Shown piece after piece: positions 7,842 to 17,012 of a stretch of DNA of 64,000 nucleotides. The position numbers and the translations under genes are program-made. The notes under the pieces are model-generated. The model was not told the origin of the DNA, did no database searches, and saw only the letters and a program-made list of their open reading frames with translations. Within the stretch, counting starts at the first letter, position 1. Every line of letters begins with the position of its first letter. The DNA is taken from positions 124,001 to 188,000 of the forward strand of contig JAHHIC010000053.1 in the NCBI GenBank assembly GCA_019359035.1. The letters are read 5' to 3'. Origin of the DNA: Scytonematopsis contorta HA4267-MV1 (lineage in GTDB: Bacteria; Cyanobacteriota; Cyanobacteriia; Cyanobacteriales; Nostocaceae).

Positions 7842-10172
7842 ATGGGAAAACTAATGCCAACTAAGGAAACAGGCTTGCAGCAACCGAAAAACAGTACGAC
7901 CTTAGCCAGAGAACCATACTGGTTGTTCAGAAAGCCAGAAAGCGATGAAACTGAGGGTGGTTTAAGCCTGGTTTTTGCGGTTCTGCGTCGTCGCTTAGCT
8001 GTCATTGCTAGTGTTGCTGTTTTAGTTACTTCCGGTGCTGCTTTCTGGACATCAACTCGTACTGCGAAATATGAAGGTCGGTTCCAGATGTTGGTGGAAC
8101 CGTTAAAAAGGTCTGACAGTGAGCTACTAAAGTTGTTGTCCGAAAGCTTGAAGCAAAATGTCAATGATATTACCAGAGAGACAAAAACGGAACTGGATTA
8201 TCAAGCTTTGATGGAAGTTTTGAAAAGTCCAAAGCTGATAAATCCCGTTATTACGGACGTTAGAACACAGTATGGTGATATAAATTATGACCGACTAGTA
8301 GGTAACGATGTCGGAGGCAAAGTGCCTAGTGGTAGAGAAGGAACTCTATATATTACTCGTATTGCCCAAGGTAAAGATGAATCGAGAGTAGTAGAAGTTC
8401 GTTACCGCGACTCTGACCCCAAAAAAGTTGTATTTATTTTGGATAAATTATCCGAAGCCTATCGTCGATACAGCGTTGAACAACAACAAAGTAATTTACG
8501 TCAGGGTATCAGATTTGTAGACCAACAAATACCAAAGTTACAACTACGGGTTAGTACGCTACAAGGACAATTACAAGGTTTTCAACAGCGCTTTGGTGTT
8601 TTTAATCCAGAACTACAAGGGGAGCAACTCCTCAAACGTTCCGAACAGTTACGCTTAGAAAGATTGGAAAGTGAGAAAAAACTTGCAGAAGCTCGTTCTT
8701 TATTTGCTTCCCTGCAAAGCCAGTTGGGAATGCAACAAGACACCGCAATTGCCGCTTCCGCTTTGAGCGAGTCACCGCAATACCAACAATTACTCACCGA
8801 AATTCGTAAAATCGACGCTGAAATTGCCAAAGAATCTACACGTTTCAATGAGGGAAGCCCAAAGATTCAAGGTTTGCGGGAACAACGGCAAAAATTGATG
8901 CCAATCTTAAACGAAGAAGCGAGAAACGCTCTTGGCAACAACGCACCCCCACAAGCAAATCCCCAAGCCACCACTTACGTAAATACAGTTAGACGAGAAT
9001 TAACCCAACAATTAGCTCAAGCTTCTAGCCAAATTAAACAACTCGAAGCCAGCCTAAACGCTAATACAAAAGCTACAGTCCAAGCTAATCAACAAGTTCA
9101 GCAATATCCTTTAATTTCCCGACAGTACGCTAACTTGGTAAGGGAATTACAAGTCGCAACTGACACACTTAACCAATTATCATCACGACAAGAAGCACTA
9201 CGGGTAGACGCAGCTCAACAGGAAATCCCTTGGGATATAATAATGCCTCCCAACATAGCCCGTAATAAAAATGGTCAACTAGTACCCATTTCACCAGACA
9301 ATTCTCGCGACATAGCCTTAGGAGGAGCAGCAGGTTTACTGTTAGGTATTTTAGCGGCTTTCCTCGTAGAAAACTTACACAATGTTTACCACGACCCCGA
9401 ACAAGTTAAAAGTGCCACTAAATTACCGTTGTTAGGCGTAATACCCTACCAAAAAAACATTAAAAAACAGTCTCAGACCCGCGCTGCTAAAGAATTAGTT
9501 TTAGTTGGTAGCGGAGAAAGTGATAAAGAATACCGCCCATTGCCAAATAGGCAGTTACGAGAATATGATTACTCTGGCGGAGCGGAAGGTTTTTGTTCCC
9601 TTTATACAAGAGTTAAAGCCATACGTAGTGAAAATAGAGTACGCACATTGGCTGTTACATCTGCGACTAAAGGAGAAGGTAAATCTTCGGTTGCGGTAAA
9701 TCTCGCACAAACAGCAGCTTTTTCTGGTCAAAGAGTATTGCTAGTGGATGCGAATTTACCTCAACCCCAAGTACATAGGCATTTAGGTTTAGTAAACACC
9801 AAAGGATTGAGCGACGTACTAGCCCAGGGAGCGGACTTAGATGATGTAATTGGACAAGCACCAGGAGAAGAAAATCTGTTTGTCATCACTGCAGGTGAAA
9901 AAATATCCTCCAACCCAGCGAAGTTATTTTCGTCAGTCAGAATGGAAACCTTCCTAGAACGAGCTATGGGCAGATTCGACCTAATTATATTTGATGCACC
10001 ACAGCTTTTAGGACGTTTGGACAGTAATATTTTAGCCAACTACGTAGATAGTGTTTTGTTAGTTGTTGCACTTGGCAAAACACCCCGCAATGTATTAAAA
10101 GAGGTAATGGAAGAAACAAAAGCCAGTAATATTTCGGTGCTGGGAATGGTTGCTAATAACGTTCGTCCTTAA
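7842..10172 (+). CDS. Wzc-like polysaccharide chain-length / tyrosine-kinase-type protein
   Basis: A 776-residue protein with a Wzz domain near the N-terminus (first membrane segment about residues 47-67), a long coiled-coil periplasmic region (about 210-460), a second membrane segment near 485-505, and a C-terminal CpsD/CapB-type ATPase. The P-loop SATKGEGKSS is near 605-614 and a Walker B-like FDLIIFDAP near 708. Family members control chain length and export with Wzy and Wzx. The Walker A' motif reads LLVDANLPQP where active BY-kinases have DxDxR, and the protein ends NNVRP without a tyrosine cluster, so kinase activity is doubtful. Start: ATG 7842, with an alternative ATG at 7854. Confidence 0.85.
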   Translation: MGKLMPTKETGLQQPKNSTTLAREPYWLFRKPESDETEGGLSLVFAVLRRRLAVIASVAVLVTSGAAFWTSTRTAKYEGRFQMLVEPLKRSDSELLKLLSESLKQNVNDITRETKTELDYQALMEVLKSPKLINPVITDVRTQYGDINYDRLVGNDVGGKVPSGREGTLYITRIAQGKDESRVVEVRYRDSDPKKVVFILDKLSEAYRRYSVEQQQSNLRQGIRFVDQQIPKLQLRVSTLQGQLQGFQQRFGVFNPELQGEQLLKRSEQLRLERLESEKKLAEARSLFASLQSQLGMQQDTAIAASALSESPQYQQLLTEIRKIDAEIAKESTRFNEGSPKIQGLREQRQKLMPILNEEARNALGNNAPPQANPQATTYVNTVRRELTQQLAQASSQIKQLEASLNANTKATVQANQQVQQYPLISRQYANLVRELQVATDTLNQLSSRQEALRVDAAQQEIPWDIIMPPNIARNKNGQLVPISPDNSRDIALGGAAGLLLGILAAFLVENLHNVYHDPEQVKSATKLPLLGVIPYQKNIKKQSQTRAAKELVLVGSGESDKEYRPLPNRQLREYDYSGGAEGFCSLYTRVKAIRSENRVRTLAVTSATKGEGKSSVAVNLAQTAAFSGQRVLLVDANLPQPQVHRHLGLVNTKGLSDVLAQGADLDDVIGQAPGEENLFVITAGEKISSNPAKLFSSVRMETFLERAMGRFDLIIFDAPQLLGRLDSNILANYVDSVLLVVALGKTPRNVLKEVMEETKASNISVLGMVANNVRP

Positions 10173-10175
10173 CTT

Positions 10176-10226
10176 GGGAATTGCAAATTGGTAATTGGTA
10201 ATTGCGAATTGCGAATTGCGAATTGC
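10176..10226. repeat. STRR heptad repeats (ATTGGTA / ATTGCGA)
   Basis: About six or seven heptads of ATTGGTA and ATTGCGA type occupy most of the gap between the Wzc-like and flippase genes. Confidence 0.75.
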
Positions 10227-10263
10227 TTTCCCACTCCCTTACTCATAGAGAAGAAAAAAAATA

Positions 10264-11547
10264 GTGAGTTTCTTACAGCAAATAATCAGGGTAATTGAGA
10301 AAAAGCTGTCTAATCAGTTTGCCCGAAATCTTGGTTGGTTAGGTATGGCCGAAATCAGCTACCGATTGCTGCGTTTAGGATTGGTGGTAATTATTGCCCG
10401 ATTTTTAACTCCCCGCGATTATGGCTTGGGAGCTATTATTTTGATGACACGGGAATTCGCTATTACCTTTAGCAATATAGGTATTGGAGCAAAAATCATT
10501 CAAGCGGAAGAAGAAGAATTAGAGGTATTGTGTAATTCAGCATATTGGTTAAACTGGTTAGTTTTTACTAGTATGTTTGTTTTGCAGTGTTTGATTGCAT
10601 TTCCTATTTCTTGGGTCAGACATACACCAGAATTACTTTTACCAATTAGTGTTTCCGGACTTGTTTATCTTGTTTGGCCAATAGCTGGTATTCAAAAAAC
10701 GCTAATTCAACGAGAAAATCGCTTTAAAATTATTGCGATGACCGATACTTTACAGTATTCTTTATCGACGATATTGTGCGCGGTATTAGCATTTTTAGGA
10801 ATGGGGGTATGGGCTTTTGCACTACCACCGATTCTAGCGGCTCCTATAGAATTTTTTATATATTCAAGAAATCATTCTTGGCGTCCAACTCAAGAATATA
10901 CAACCAAGTATTGGAATGAAATTTGGGGTTTTGGTAGAAATATTTTAGGTGTTGGTTTACTTAAAACTTTAAGGAACAACTTAGATTATTTGATTCTTTT
11001 TATGTACGTTAGCGATGAAGATTTGGGGATGTATTTTTTTGGATTTAATGCTGGCTTGGGAATTAGTCTAAGTATTATTAATGCTATTAATTCAGCTATA
11101 TTTCCCCATTTGTGTGCAGCGCGTAGAGAAGCTCATGATTTTAAAGAGCGGTACTTTAATTCACTGCGAACTATTTCTTTTATTATTATTCCCTTTGTAT
11201 TACTACAATCTAGTTTAGCTACATTTTATGTCCCAATCGTATTTGGTAAACAATGGATACCAGCTATTCCAATTGTAATATTAGTTTGTTTATCAGCAAT
11301 TCCTAGACCTTTTGCTGATGCTGCAACTCAGCTATTGGTAGCTGTCGGTAGACCTGATTTAGACTTGCGATGGAATGTAATATTTACAAGTATATTTGGT
11401 GTCTTTTTATTCATAGGAGTTCAATGGCACATTATCGGTGTCGCAGTTTCGGTTCTATTAGCCCACCTTGTTTGTTTGCCTCTGTTTTCATTATGGGCAA
11501 TACGATATGTTTTTTCTAAATATAGCAATCCTACCCCGTTGACTTAA
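10264..11547 (+). CDS. Wzx-like polysaccharide flippase (MOP superfamily)
   Basis: A 427-residue membrane protein with roughly 12 hydrophobic helices. The N-terminal region (NLGWLGMAEISYRLLRLGLVVIIARFL) and the TPRDYGLGAI segment match the polysaccharide transporter branch of the MOP superfamily, which flips lipid-linked repeat units across the inner membrane. The start is a GTG at 10264. It lies 91 bp after the Wzc-like gene on the same strand, so they may share a transcript despite the heptad repeats between them. Together with the Wzy-like protein across the divergent region it completes a Wzx/Wzy/Wzc set. Confidence 0.85.
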   Translation: MSFLQQIIRVIEKKLSNQFARNLGWLGMAEISYRLLRLGLVVIIARFLTPRDYGLGAIILMTREFAITFSNIGIGAKIIQAEEEELEVLCNSAYWLNWLVFTSMFVLQCLIAFPISWVRHTPELLLPISVSGLVYLVWPIAGIQKTLIQRENRFKIIAMTDTLQYSLSTILCAVLAFLGMGVWAFALPPILAAPIEFFIYSRNHSWRPTQEYTTKYWNEIWGFGRNILGVGLLKTLRNNLDYLILFMYVSDEDLGMYFFGFNAGLGISLSIINAINSAIFPHLCAARREAHDFKERYFNSLRTISFIIIPFVLLQSSLATFYVPIVFGKQWIPAIPIVILVCLSAIPRPFADAATQLLVAVGRPDLDLRWNVIFTSIFGVFLFIGVQWHIIGVAVSVLLAHLVCLPLFSLWAIRYVFSKYSNPTPLT

Positions 11548-11605
11548 TTTTCTAATCCTTCACAACAAACAAATATCAGTTAATATATGCTCACTTCTCC
11601 ACACG

Positions 11606-11756
11606 AAACCCCACCCCCAACCCCCTCCCCGCACGCGGGGAGGGGGCTACGAAAAGACGACTTATGTATGTATAAATCAATGATTTTTTTGTGCCGAAGT
11701 TAGTAAAAATAGTAGCCCCCTCCCCGTAAACGGGGAGGGTGTTGGGGGTGGGGTTT
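11606..11756. repeat. Family A inverted-repeat element, copy 1
   Basis: A left arm ACCCCACCCCCAACCCCC, with an inner CCCTCCCCG/CGGGGAGGG hairpin and CTACGAAAA, faces a matching right arm (about 11711-11756) across about 55 bp of AT-rich DNA. The same architecture recurs at 42256, 52481, 53898 and 57935. It lies between the converging flippase and methyltransferase genes. No coding sequence. Confidence 0.85.
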
Positions 11757-11784
11757 TTGGGGTTTGGGGTGGGGTTTCTTTTCC

Positions 11785-12477
11785 TTACTTTTTCAAAACA
11801 ACAATAAAATCTGTGAGATTTGCATCAAGTTTTCCAAAACTTAATGCTTTTGTTATTCCGGACAAAAATTTCCAACCTGTGTCTATCAACCAGTGTTGCT
11901 CTCTCAGTTTTTTCTGTCTAGGATTTTCGTACAAATGAAAGCGTTCAATAGACAAATTAGAAGAGTCAGCAAAACTCTTGATAGAATTTGGACGAAGAGA
12001 ATATCTTAAAAACGTTTGAAATGGTTGTTGGTCGTCAGTTCCAGCGTTTTTTTCACCAAAAATATATCGGTAGACAAAAACATGGAACCAATGAGGTGTA
12101 TATTTTGTAATTAACCCCTTAACGGACATAACGTTGGGAACAGCCAAAATCATAGCCCCATCTTTTTTGAGAGCTTTTTGACAATTTTCCAGTGCTTTTT
12201 CCGGATGTGGAAGATGTTCTAAAATCCACCAACAGACAATTAAATCGAAACTAGACTCCGGTAGATTATAAGTCTCCACATCAGCCAAAATCTTCTCACT
12301 TAACAAATTATTTCTTTGGAGCTGTTTATCTGAAATGTCAATACCCACTATGTAAGATTTTTCTGGTAACTCAATATGAGAACAAGAACCACAACCTATT
12401 TCTAGCACCTTTAAATTATCGTGTTCATGAAATAGAGTATCAACCACTGATTGCAATTTGGGGTCTTCTTCAAGCAT
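11785..12477 (-). CDS. Class I SAM-dependent methyltransferase
   Basis: A 230-residue methyltransferase with motif I VLEIGCGSC near 24-32, an acidic end of strand 2 (IVGIDISDKQ near 43) and motif IV/post-motif FDLIVCWWILEHLPHPEKAL near 79-98, followed by a KKDGAMILAVPN strand (Methyltransf_11/25 type). No membrane segment. The substrate is unknown. Its position inside the polysaccharide cluster suggests a sugar or polyprenyl-linked intermediate (inference). It converges with the flippase gene and is read away from the following GT2. Confidence 0.8.
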   Translation of the reverse strand: MLEEDPKLQSVVDTLFHEHDNLKVLEIGCGSCSHIELPEKSYIVGIDISDKQLQRNNLLSEKILADVETYNLPESSFDLIVCWWILEHLPHPEKALENCQKALKKDGAMILAVPNVMSVKGLITKYTPHWFHVFVYRYIFGEKNAGTDDQQPFQTFLRYSLRPNSIKSFADSSNLSIERFHLYENPRQKKLREQHWLIDTGWKFLSGITKALSFGKLDANLTDFIVVLKK

Positions 12478-12874
12478 ATAAACTTTCCTCCACCAGTAGT
12501 AATCCCTGAAAACTAGGTTCGTAGTAGCGCTTTAGCGCCAATACCTTCTTTATTAGGGCTATATACAGAGTGTTGCCGTAGGGTAGCCCAATTAAGAACC
12601 TTTATAAGAGTTTAAAATATTGTGGACAAAATAATACTTTCAAATATCTAAAATAAGTAATATTTCCTCTTTATATTTACAACTTAAATGTGGTTAATAC
12701 TTAAAGTTTATCTTTTTAATTGTCTTTGAAGAAACATTTGAATTTATGACAGGATGTTGTTTATTATACGTTTATAGTTTGCTTAGTGCTTAATTACTTA
12801 TTTATAAAATTATTGAAGTAGTTGTTTATCAAACAAATACACGTAATTGAAAAAAACTAAACTTGGTGAACACA
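12478..12874. other. Divergent intergenic region with a solitary family C repeat end
   Basis: About 400 AT-rich bases between the divergent methyltransferase and GT2 genes. The only structured part is a 24-bp sequence at 12516-12539 starting GGTTCGTAGTAGCGC and containing the GCGCTTTAGCGC palindrome. It is identical to the terminal repeat of the 24295-24490 element. The rest shows no recognisable gene or operator. Confidence 0.6.
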
Positions 12875-13918
12875 ATGAAAAAAGTCTCCGTAATTATTCC
12901 AGTTTATAAAGTAGAAAAATATATAGCCGCTACAGTTCAGTCTGTTTTGGAGCAGACTTACGAAAATTTTGAATTACTTATAATTGACGATGGTTCACCA
13001 GACAAGAGTATAAAAATTTGCCAACAGTTTACAGACGCGAGAATTAGAATCATTCATCAGGAAAATAAAGGTGTAGCTGCTGCACGTAATAATGGAATAC
13101 GTGAAGCTCAAGGACAATATCTAGCTTTTTTAGACGCAGACGATTTATGGACACCAGACAAATTAGAAAAACATGTCCAGCATTTAGACAACTCTCCGGA
13201 AATCGGAGTTAGTTTTTGTCGTTCAGCTTTTATCGATGAAGCAAGTAATCCTTTAGGAATTTATCAAATTAGTAAACTCAAAGACATATCAATTCTAGAT
13301 TTACTTTGTCGAACTCCCATAGGGAATGGTTCTGTACCAGTAATTCGTCGAGAAGCCTTACAACAAATCAAATTTTCAGGCAATTTATACGGAAAAGTTG
13401 AAGACTTTTATTTTGATGATGATAGACAGCTACACCCTTCAGAAGACGTAGAATGTTGGTTACGCATAGCCTTAAAAAGTAACTATAAAATAGAAGGAAT
13501 TGCAGAAGCTTTAACACTGTATAGAGTAAACTCTCAGGGATTTTCTGCCCAAATTCAGAAGAAACTTAAATCTTGGGAAACAATGCTAGAAAAGCTCCGC
13601 GATTACGCACCACCCCAAGAATTTGAGCAGTGGAAAAAAATATCAATGGCATATCAATACCGTCATTTAGCCAGGAGAGCAGTAACCTTAGAGTTAGCAT
13701 CGACAGCAGTAGAATTTGCTAACAAAGGCGTACTAATCCACCCACAAATATTATTAGAAGAACCGCGTCGTACATCAATTACTTTAGCCGCAGCTTACTT
13801 CTTGTGGCTATTACCAAAACCAATTTACCAGCAAATTCAAAACTTAGCCTTAAAAATCACTGGTGCAAATCAAAAACGCCGAATTCAGCAAGAAAAATTG
13901 TTGACGGTTGACGGTTGA
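12875..13918 (+). CDS. GT2-family glycosyltransferase
   Basis: A 347-residue GT-A enzyme: KKVSVIIPVYKVEKYIAATV at the start, LLIIDDGSPDKS near 35, ARNNGIREA near 68 and the metal-binding FLDADDLWTPDKLEKH near 83. The region after 240 is helical and ends near a hydrophobic YFLWLLPKP segment. I use ATG 12875; upstream in-frame TTG/GTG codons would add only a few residues. The last residues (LLTVDG) and the TGA stop are encoded by the heptad repeat that follows, so the native C-terminus was probably altered. Likely a side enzyme of the polysaccharide cluster. Confidence 0.82.
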   Translation: MKKVSVIIPVYKVEKYIAATVQSVLEQTYENFELLIIDDGSPDKSIKICQQFTDARIRIIHQENKGVAAARNNGIREAQGQYLAFLDADDLWTPDKLEKHVQHLDNSPEIGVSFCRSAFIDEASNPLGIYQISKLKDISILDLLCRTPIGNGSVPVIRREALQQIKFSGNLYGKVEDFYFDDDRQLHPSEDVECWLRIALKSNYKIEGIAEALTLYRVNSQGFSAQIQKKLKSWETMLEKLRDYAPPQEFEQWKKISMAYQYRHLARRAVTLELASTAVEFANKGVLIHPQILLEEPRRTSITLAAAYFLWLLPKPIYQQIQNLALKITGANQKRRIQQEKLLTVDG

Positions 13919-14085
13919 CGGTTGACGGTTGACGGTTGACTGGTGACTGGTGACTGTTGACTGTTGACTGCTAACTGTTGAGTGACGACTGTTGAATAGT
14001 GACTGCTAATTGCTAATTGCTGAGCGCTTGTTTGGTAGTTAACCGTCAACAGTCAACAGTCAACAGTCAACAGTCAACAGTCAAC
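13902..14085. repeat. STRR heptads (GTTGACG / CTGTTGA) forming an inverted array
   Basis: The left half carries heptads GTTGACG, TGGTGAC and TGTTGAC, and the right half (14039-14085) carries the complementary GTCAACA units, so the array can fold into a long imperfect hairpin. It sits between two converging genes and may act as a bidirectional terminator. Its left end supplies the stop of the GT2 and its right end abuts the stop of the serine hydrolase. Confidence 0.85.
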
Positions 14086-15021
14086 CTACAAGCTAACAAC
14101 CGCTTCCGCAACACGTTGCGATACAAATGGCAAAACCTCTCGACTTTTTGCCTGTGCTTTCCCTTCTGTAAACACAACTAATAAATACGGTCGCTTACCA
14201 GGTATTTCTATATACGCTGCATCGTGTCGTACTTGACTTGTCCAACCTGCTTTTGACCACAGCTGCGAATCTTGAGGAAGTCCACCACCAATAAAACCTG
14301 TTACTTGGTCTTCTTCTACTTTAGGTAAATTATCAGGGTTATTACAGCGCTTGAGTATTCCCATCATTTGTTGCGAGCGTGCGCTAGAAACCGCGACACC
14401 TCCGACGATGCTATGTAATAACCTAGCGGTAGCATTGGTGGTCAACATATTGCGATTTTCCAATAATTCCCCATAAAACGCTCGTTCCCTCCCGTAGGGA
14501 CCGTCACCCCAGGTTTTTTGACAGACGTTGATTGTTTCTAAATCTTCCCATCCTAGAGACTGATAATAGCGGTTAACTATTTGACGCTGGTATTTCCAGG
14601 TATCAAATGGTCCCGAAGCTAATTCTGGGCCAGAGGTCGTCCCACTTAAAATATCTAAGACTAAGCTGGTGGCATCGTTGCTAGAATCAACTATCATGTC
14701 GCGTATTGCTCTCTCCAACTCAGAAGAACTCTGAGTCATGCCTTTTTCCAACCACTCTTGTGCTGCCACTAAGTAAAATAACTTGACGACACTGGCCGGA
14801 TAAATTCGTTCGACACCACGATAAGTAAATCCACGTATAGAATGGTTCCAAAAAGCATCTGGAGTTAAAGCGCCACCTGTATTTACGGGGGCTGGTGGGT
14901 CGTAAACAATCCAAGTTAAAGCAATTTGGTTACGGGCTAACGTGCTAAATGCACCCCATGTTGCCTCTAAAATGCCATTACCGAGATTTTCGAGTTGTTC
15001 GTCTTTTCGGAAAAAAAACAT
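14086..15021 (-). CDS. Class A beta-lactamase-like serine hydrolase
   Basis: A 311-residue member of the beta-lactamase2 family of penicillin-recognising enzymes. It has SVVK at 77-80 (SxxK nucleophile and base), SSN at 113-115 in place of SDN, and SKAGWT near 265 in place of KTG. The altered second and third motifs and the absence of a signal peptide make a true beta-lactamase unlikely; a peptidoglycan- or peptide-related hydrolase or esterase is possible. It diverges from an NlpC/P60 endopeptidase gene with only 25 bp between the start codons. Confidence 0.75.
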   Translation of the reverse strand: MFFFRKDEQLENLGNGILEATWGAFSTLARNQIALTWIVYDPPAPVNTGGALTPDAFWNHSIRGFTYRGVERIYPASVVKLFYLVAAQEWLEKGMTQSSSELERAIRDMIVDSSNDATSLVLDILSGTTSGPELASGPFDTWKYQRQIVNRYYQSLGWEDLETINVCQKTWGDGPYGRERAFYGELLENRNMLTTNATARLLHSIVGGVAVSSARSQQMMGILKRCNNPDNLPKVEEDQVTGFIGGGLPQDSQLWSKAGWTSQVRHDAAYIEIPGKRPYLLVVFTEGKAQAKSREVLPFVSQRVAEAVVSL

Positions 15022-15046
15022 TGTTGTTAATTATTAAGCTTGAAGA

Positions 15047-15775
15047 ATGACCGCGAACTTAGAATCCCAAATCTTAAGTCTTTTGAACGATGAGCAGGTG
15101 TGCCTAACAGACCTGAACATCTATAGTTCTCCCAAGTGCGACAGTTTAGCAACACAAGCCGCAACTGGAAGACATTTGCGGGTGACATCTAATTATGAAG
15201 ATGAAGATGTAGAGACGGGAATAAAAACGTCTGTACAAGTGTACTTGTGTGAGGACGATTATCCTGGGTGGCTATCTGTTTCCGACTTGAGTTTATTACA
15301 AAAAGCTAATGTAGCTTATCACGCTAAATTATTGTCAGAAGCGGAGATAAAAAAATTGCTCCCGGATGTTATTGGTTTCACTCATAAGGCAATGGCACAA
15401 CCTAATTATTACCTTTGGGGAGGTACAGTAGCACCTAATTATGATTGTTCCGGATTAATGCAAGCAGCGTTTCGTTCGGTGGGTATTTCTCTACCACGAG
15501 ATGCCTATCAACAGGAAGGTTTTACTGCGAGTATTAATGTTGCAGAATTAGAGCCAGGGGATTTGGTGTTTTTTGGGACTTCCGAAAAAGCCACTCATGT
15601 GGGATTGTATTTAGGGGACAATACTTATATTCACAGTTCTGGTAAAGATAAAGGACGTAATGGTATTGGGATTGATGTTCTTTCGGAACAAGGGGACGCT
15701 GTAAGTCGGTCTTATTATCAGCAGTTACGGGGAGCTGGTAGAGTAGTCAAATGTTATAAACCACAAAATCGTTGA
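15047..15775 (+). CDS. NlpC/P60 (C40) cell-wall endopeptidase with SH3b domain
   Basis: A 242-residue protein with an N-terminal SH3b-like region (about 20-95) and a C-terminal NlpC/P60 domain. The catalytic Cys is in NYDCSGLM near 133 and the His in THVGLYLGD near 184, followed by YIHSSG near 196. This architecture matches the gamma-D-glutamyl-L-diamino acid endopeptidases characterised from Anabaena variabilis and Nostoc punctiforme, which cleave L-Ala-gamma-D-Glu-diaminopimelate peptides in murein recycling. No signal peptide is seen, fitting a cytoplasmic role. It is paired head to head with a penicillin-recognising-type hydrolase. Confidence 0.88.
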   Translation: MTANLESQILSLLNDEQVCLTDLNIYSSPKCDSLATQAATGRHLRVTSNYEDEDVETGIKTSVQVYLCEDDYPGWLSVSDLSLLQKANVAYHAKLLSEAEIKKLLPDVIGFTHKAMAQPNYYLWGGTVAPNYDCSGLMQAAFRSVGISLPRDAYQQEGFTASINVAELEPGDLVFFGTSEKATHVGLYLGDNTYIHSSGKDKGRNGIGIDVLSEQGDAVSRSYYQQLRGAGRVVKCYKPQNR

Positions 15776-15899
15776 GAACGCTTAGGTAAGTTTTGAATTT
15801 TAAGTTTTGAATTTTTTATGACGAAAGTGGTAAAAGTTAGATTACTCTTTTTCCTTCTTTCTTCTTCCTTATTCCTTGATTTTTATTTTTAAATTGCTT

Positions 15900-16913
15900 A
15901 TGAGGAGCGGGTTAGTTTCCCACGGTTTAGCTGGGGAGAATGGGGGTATTTCCTCATTTATTCCCGATGTTTCAATAGTTGTGCCCGTTCATGACGAGGT
16001 GGAAAGTTTGCCCCATTTATTAGAGGCAATTTCTGCTGCTTTTTCTGATACGAGTCTCAGCTATGAAATTATCTGTGTTGATGATGGTTCTGCGGATGGG
16101 TCTACTGCGTTGTTGAAGAAGCTAGCCCTAACCCGTAGTGATTTGAAGTCAGTAATTTTGCGGCGTAATTATGGTCAAACAGCGGCAATGTCAGCAGGGT
16201 TTCATTACGCTTTGGGTAAAATTATTGTGACGATGGATGCCGATTTGCAAAATGACCCTGCGGATATTCCTATGCTGTTGGCTAAATTAGACGAGGGTTA
16301 TGATTTGGTCAGTGGTTGGCGAGAAAAACGACAAGACGCAGCTTTAACGCGCTTACTTCCTTCTAAAATTGCTAACTGGTTAATTCGCCGCATTACTGAT
16401 GTCAAAATTCACGACTATGGTTGTTCTCTTAAAGCTTATCGCGCCGAATTGGTAGCGGATATGAATCTTTACGGAGAATTGCATCGATTTTTACCCGCTT
16501 TGGCTTATATCGAAGGGGCAAGAATTACAGAAATGCCTGTACGACACCATGCACGACGTTTTGGGCAAAGTAAGTATGGATTGGCACGCACTTTCCGTGT
16601 CTTGATGGATTTATTAACTATTGCCTTTATGAAAAAGTTCCTCACCCGTCCCATGCATGTTTTTGGACTTTTGGGTCTACTTTCTATGTTCAGTGGTGGT
16701 GGAATAGGTATTTATCTGACTTTTGTCAAACTTGTTCTCGGAGAAAATATTGGCGACCGTCCTTTGTTGATACTGGCAGTATTGCTTCTGGTAGCTGGGG
16801 TACAGCTATTTTGCTTTGGTTTATTAGCAGAATTATTAATGCGTACATACCACGAATCTCAAGGTCGTCCTATTTACCGAGTGCGTGAGATAGTAGCCAA
16901 AGAAGTTAAGTAA
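15900..16913 (+). CDS. GT2 polyprenyl-phosphate glycosyltransferase (DPM1/GtrB-like)
   Basis: A GT2 enzyme of about 337 residues: VSIVVPVHDEVESLPHLLEA near 25, ICVDDGSADGS near 60, the DADLQNDP motif near 117, and a C-terminal pair of transmembrane helices (about 260-285 and 293-320). This is the GtrB/DPM1 layout, in which a sugar is moved from a nucleotide donor to undecaprenyl or dolichyl phosphate on the cytoplasmic face. The open frame starts at a TTG at 15876, but ATG 15900 gives the standard length. The downstream MFS gene is on the same strand. The recipient glycan is unknown. Confidence 0.8.
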   Translation: MRSGLVSHGLAGENGGISSFIPDVSIVVPVHDEVESLPHLLEAISAAFSDTSLSYEIICVDDGSADGSTALLKKLALTRSDLKSVILRRNYGQTAAMSAGFHYALGKIIVTMDADLQNDPADIPMLLAKLDEGYDLVSGWREKRQDAALTRLLPSKIANWLIRRITDVKIHDYGCSLKAYRAELVADMNLYGELHRFLPALAYIEGARITEMPVRHHARRFGQSKYGLARTFRVLMDLLTIAFMKKFLTRPMHVFGLLGLLSMFSGGGIGIYLTFVKLVLGENIGDRPLLILAVLLLVAGVQLFCFGLLAELLMRTYHESQGRPIYRVREIVAKEVK

Positions 16914-16920
16914 TGTAACA

Positions 16921-16987
16921 ATGATTAGTAGTCGTTGATTGTTGACTGTTGATTGTTGACTGTTAACTGCTGATTACTAATTATTGA
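16921..16987. repeat. STRR heptads (TTGACTG / TTGATTG)
   Basis: About seven heptads of TTGATTG, TTGACTG and CTGATTA type fill the gap between the glycosyltransferase and MFS genes. Confidence 0.7.
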
Positions 16988-17012
16988 CCAATAATTTGGC
17001 GTCTACCCCGAA

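Noticed and set aside
9505-10039. Small frames on both strands inside the Wzc-like gene
   Set aside because: Shadow frames of a well-supported coding gene.
13902-14085. Possible CRISPR array
   Set aside because: The units are contiguous 7-bp repeats without spacers, and no cas genes are nearby.
14086-15021. Antibiotic-resistance beta-lactamase
   Set aside because: SxxK is present, but SDN and KTG are altered and no signal peptide is visible, so resistance function is not supported.
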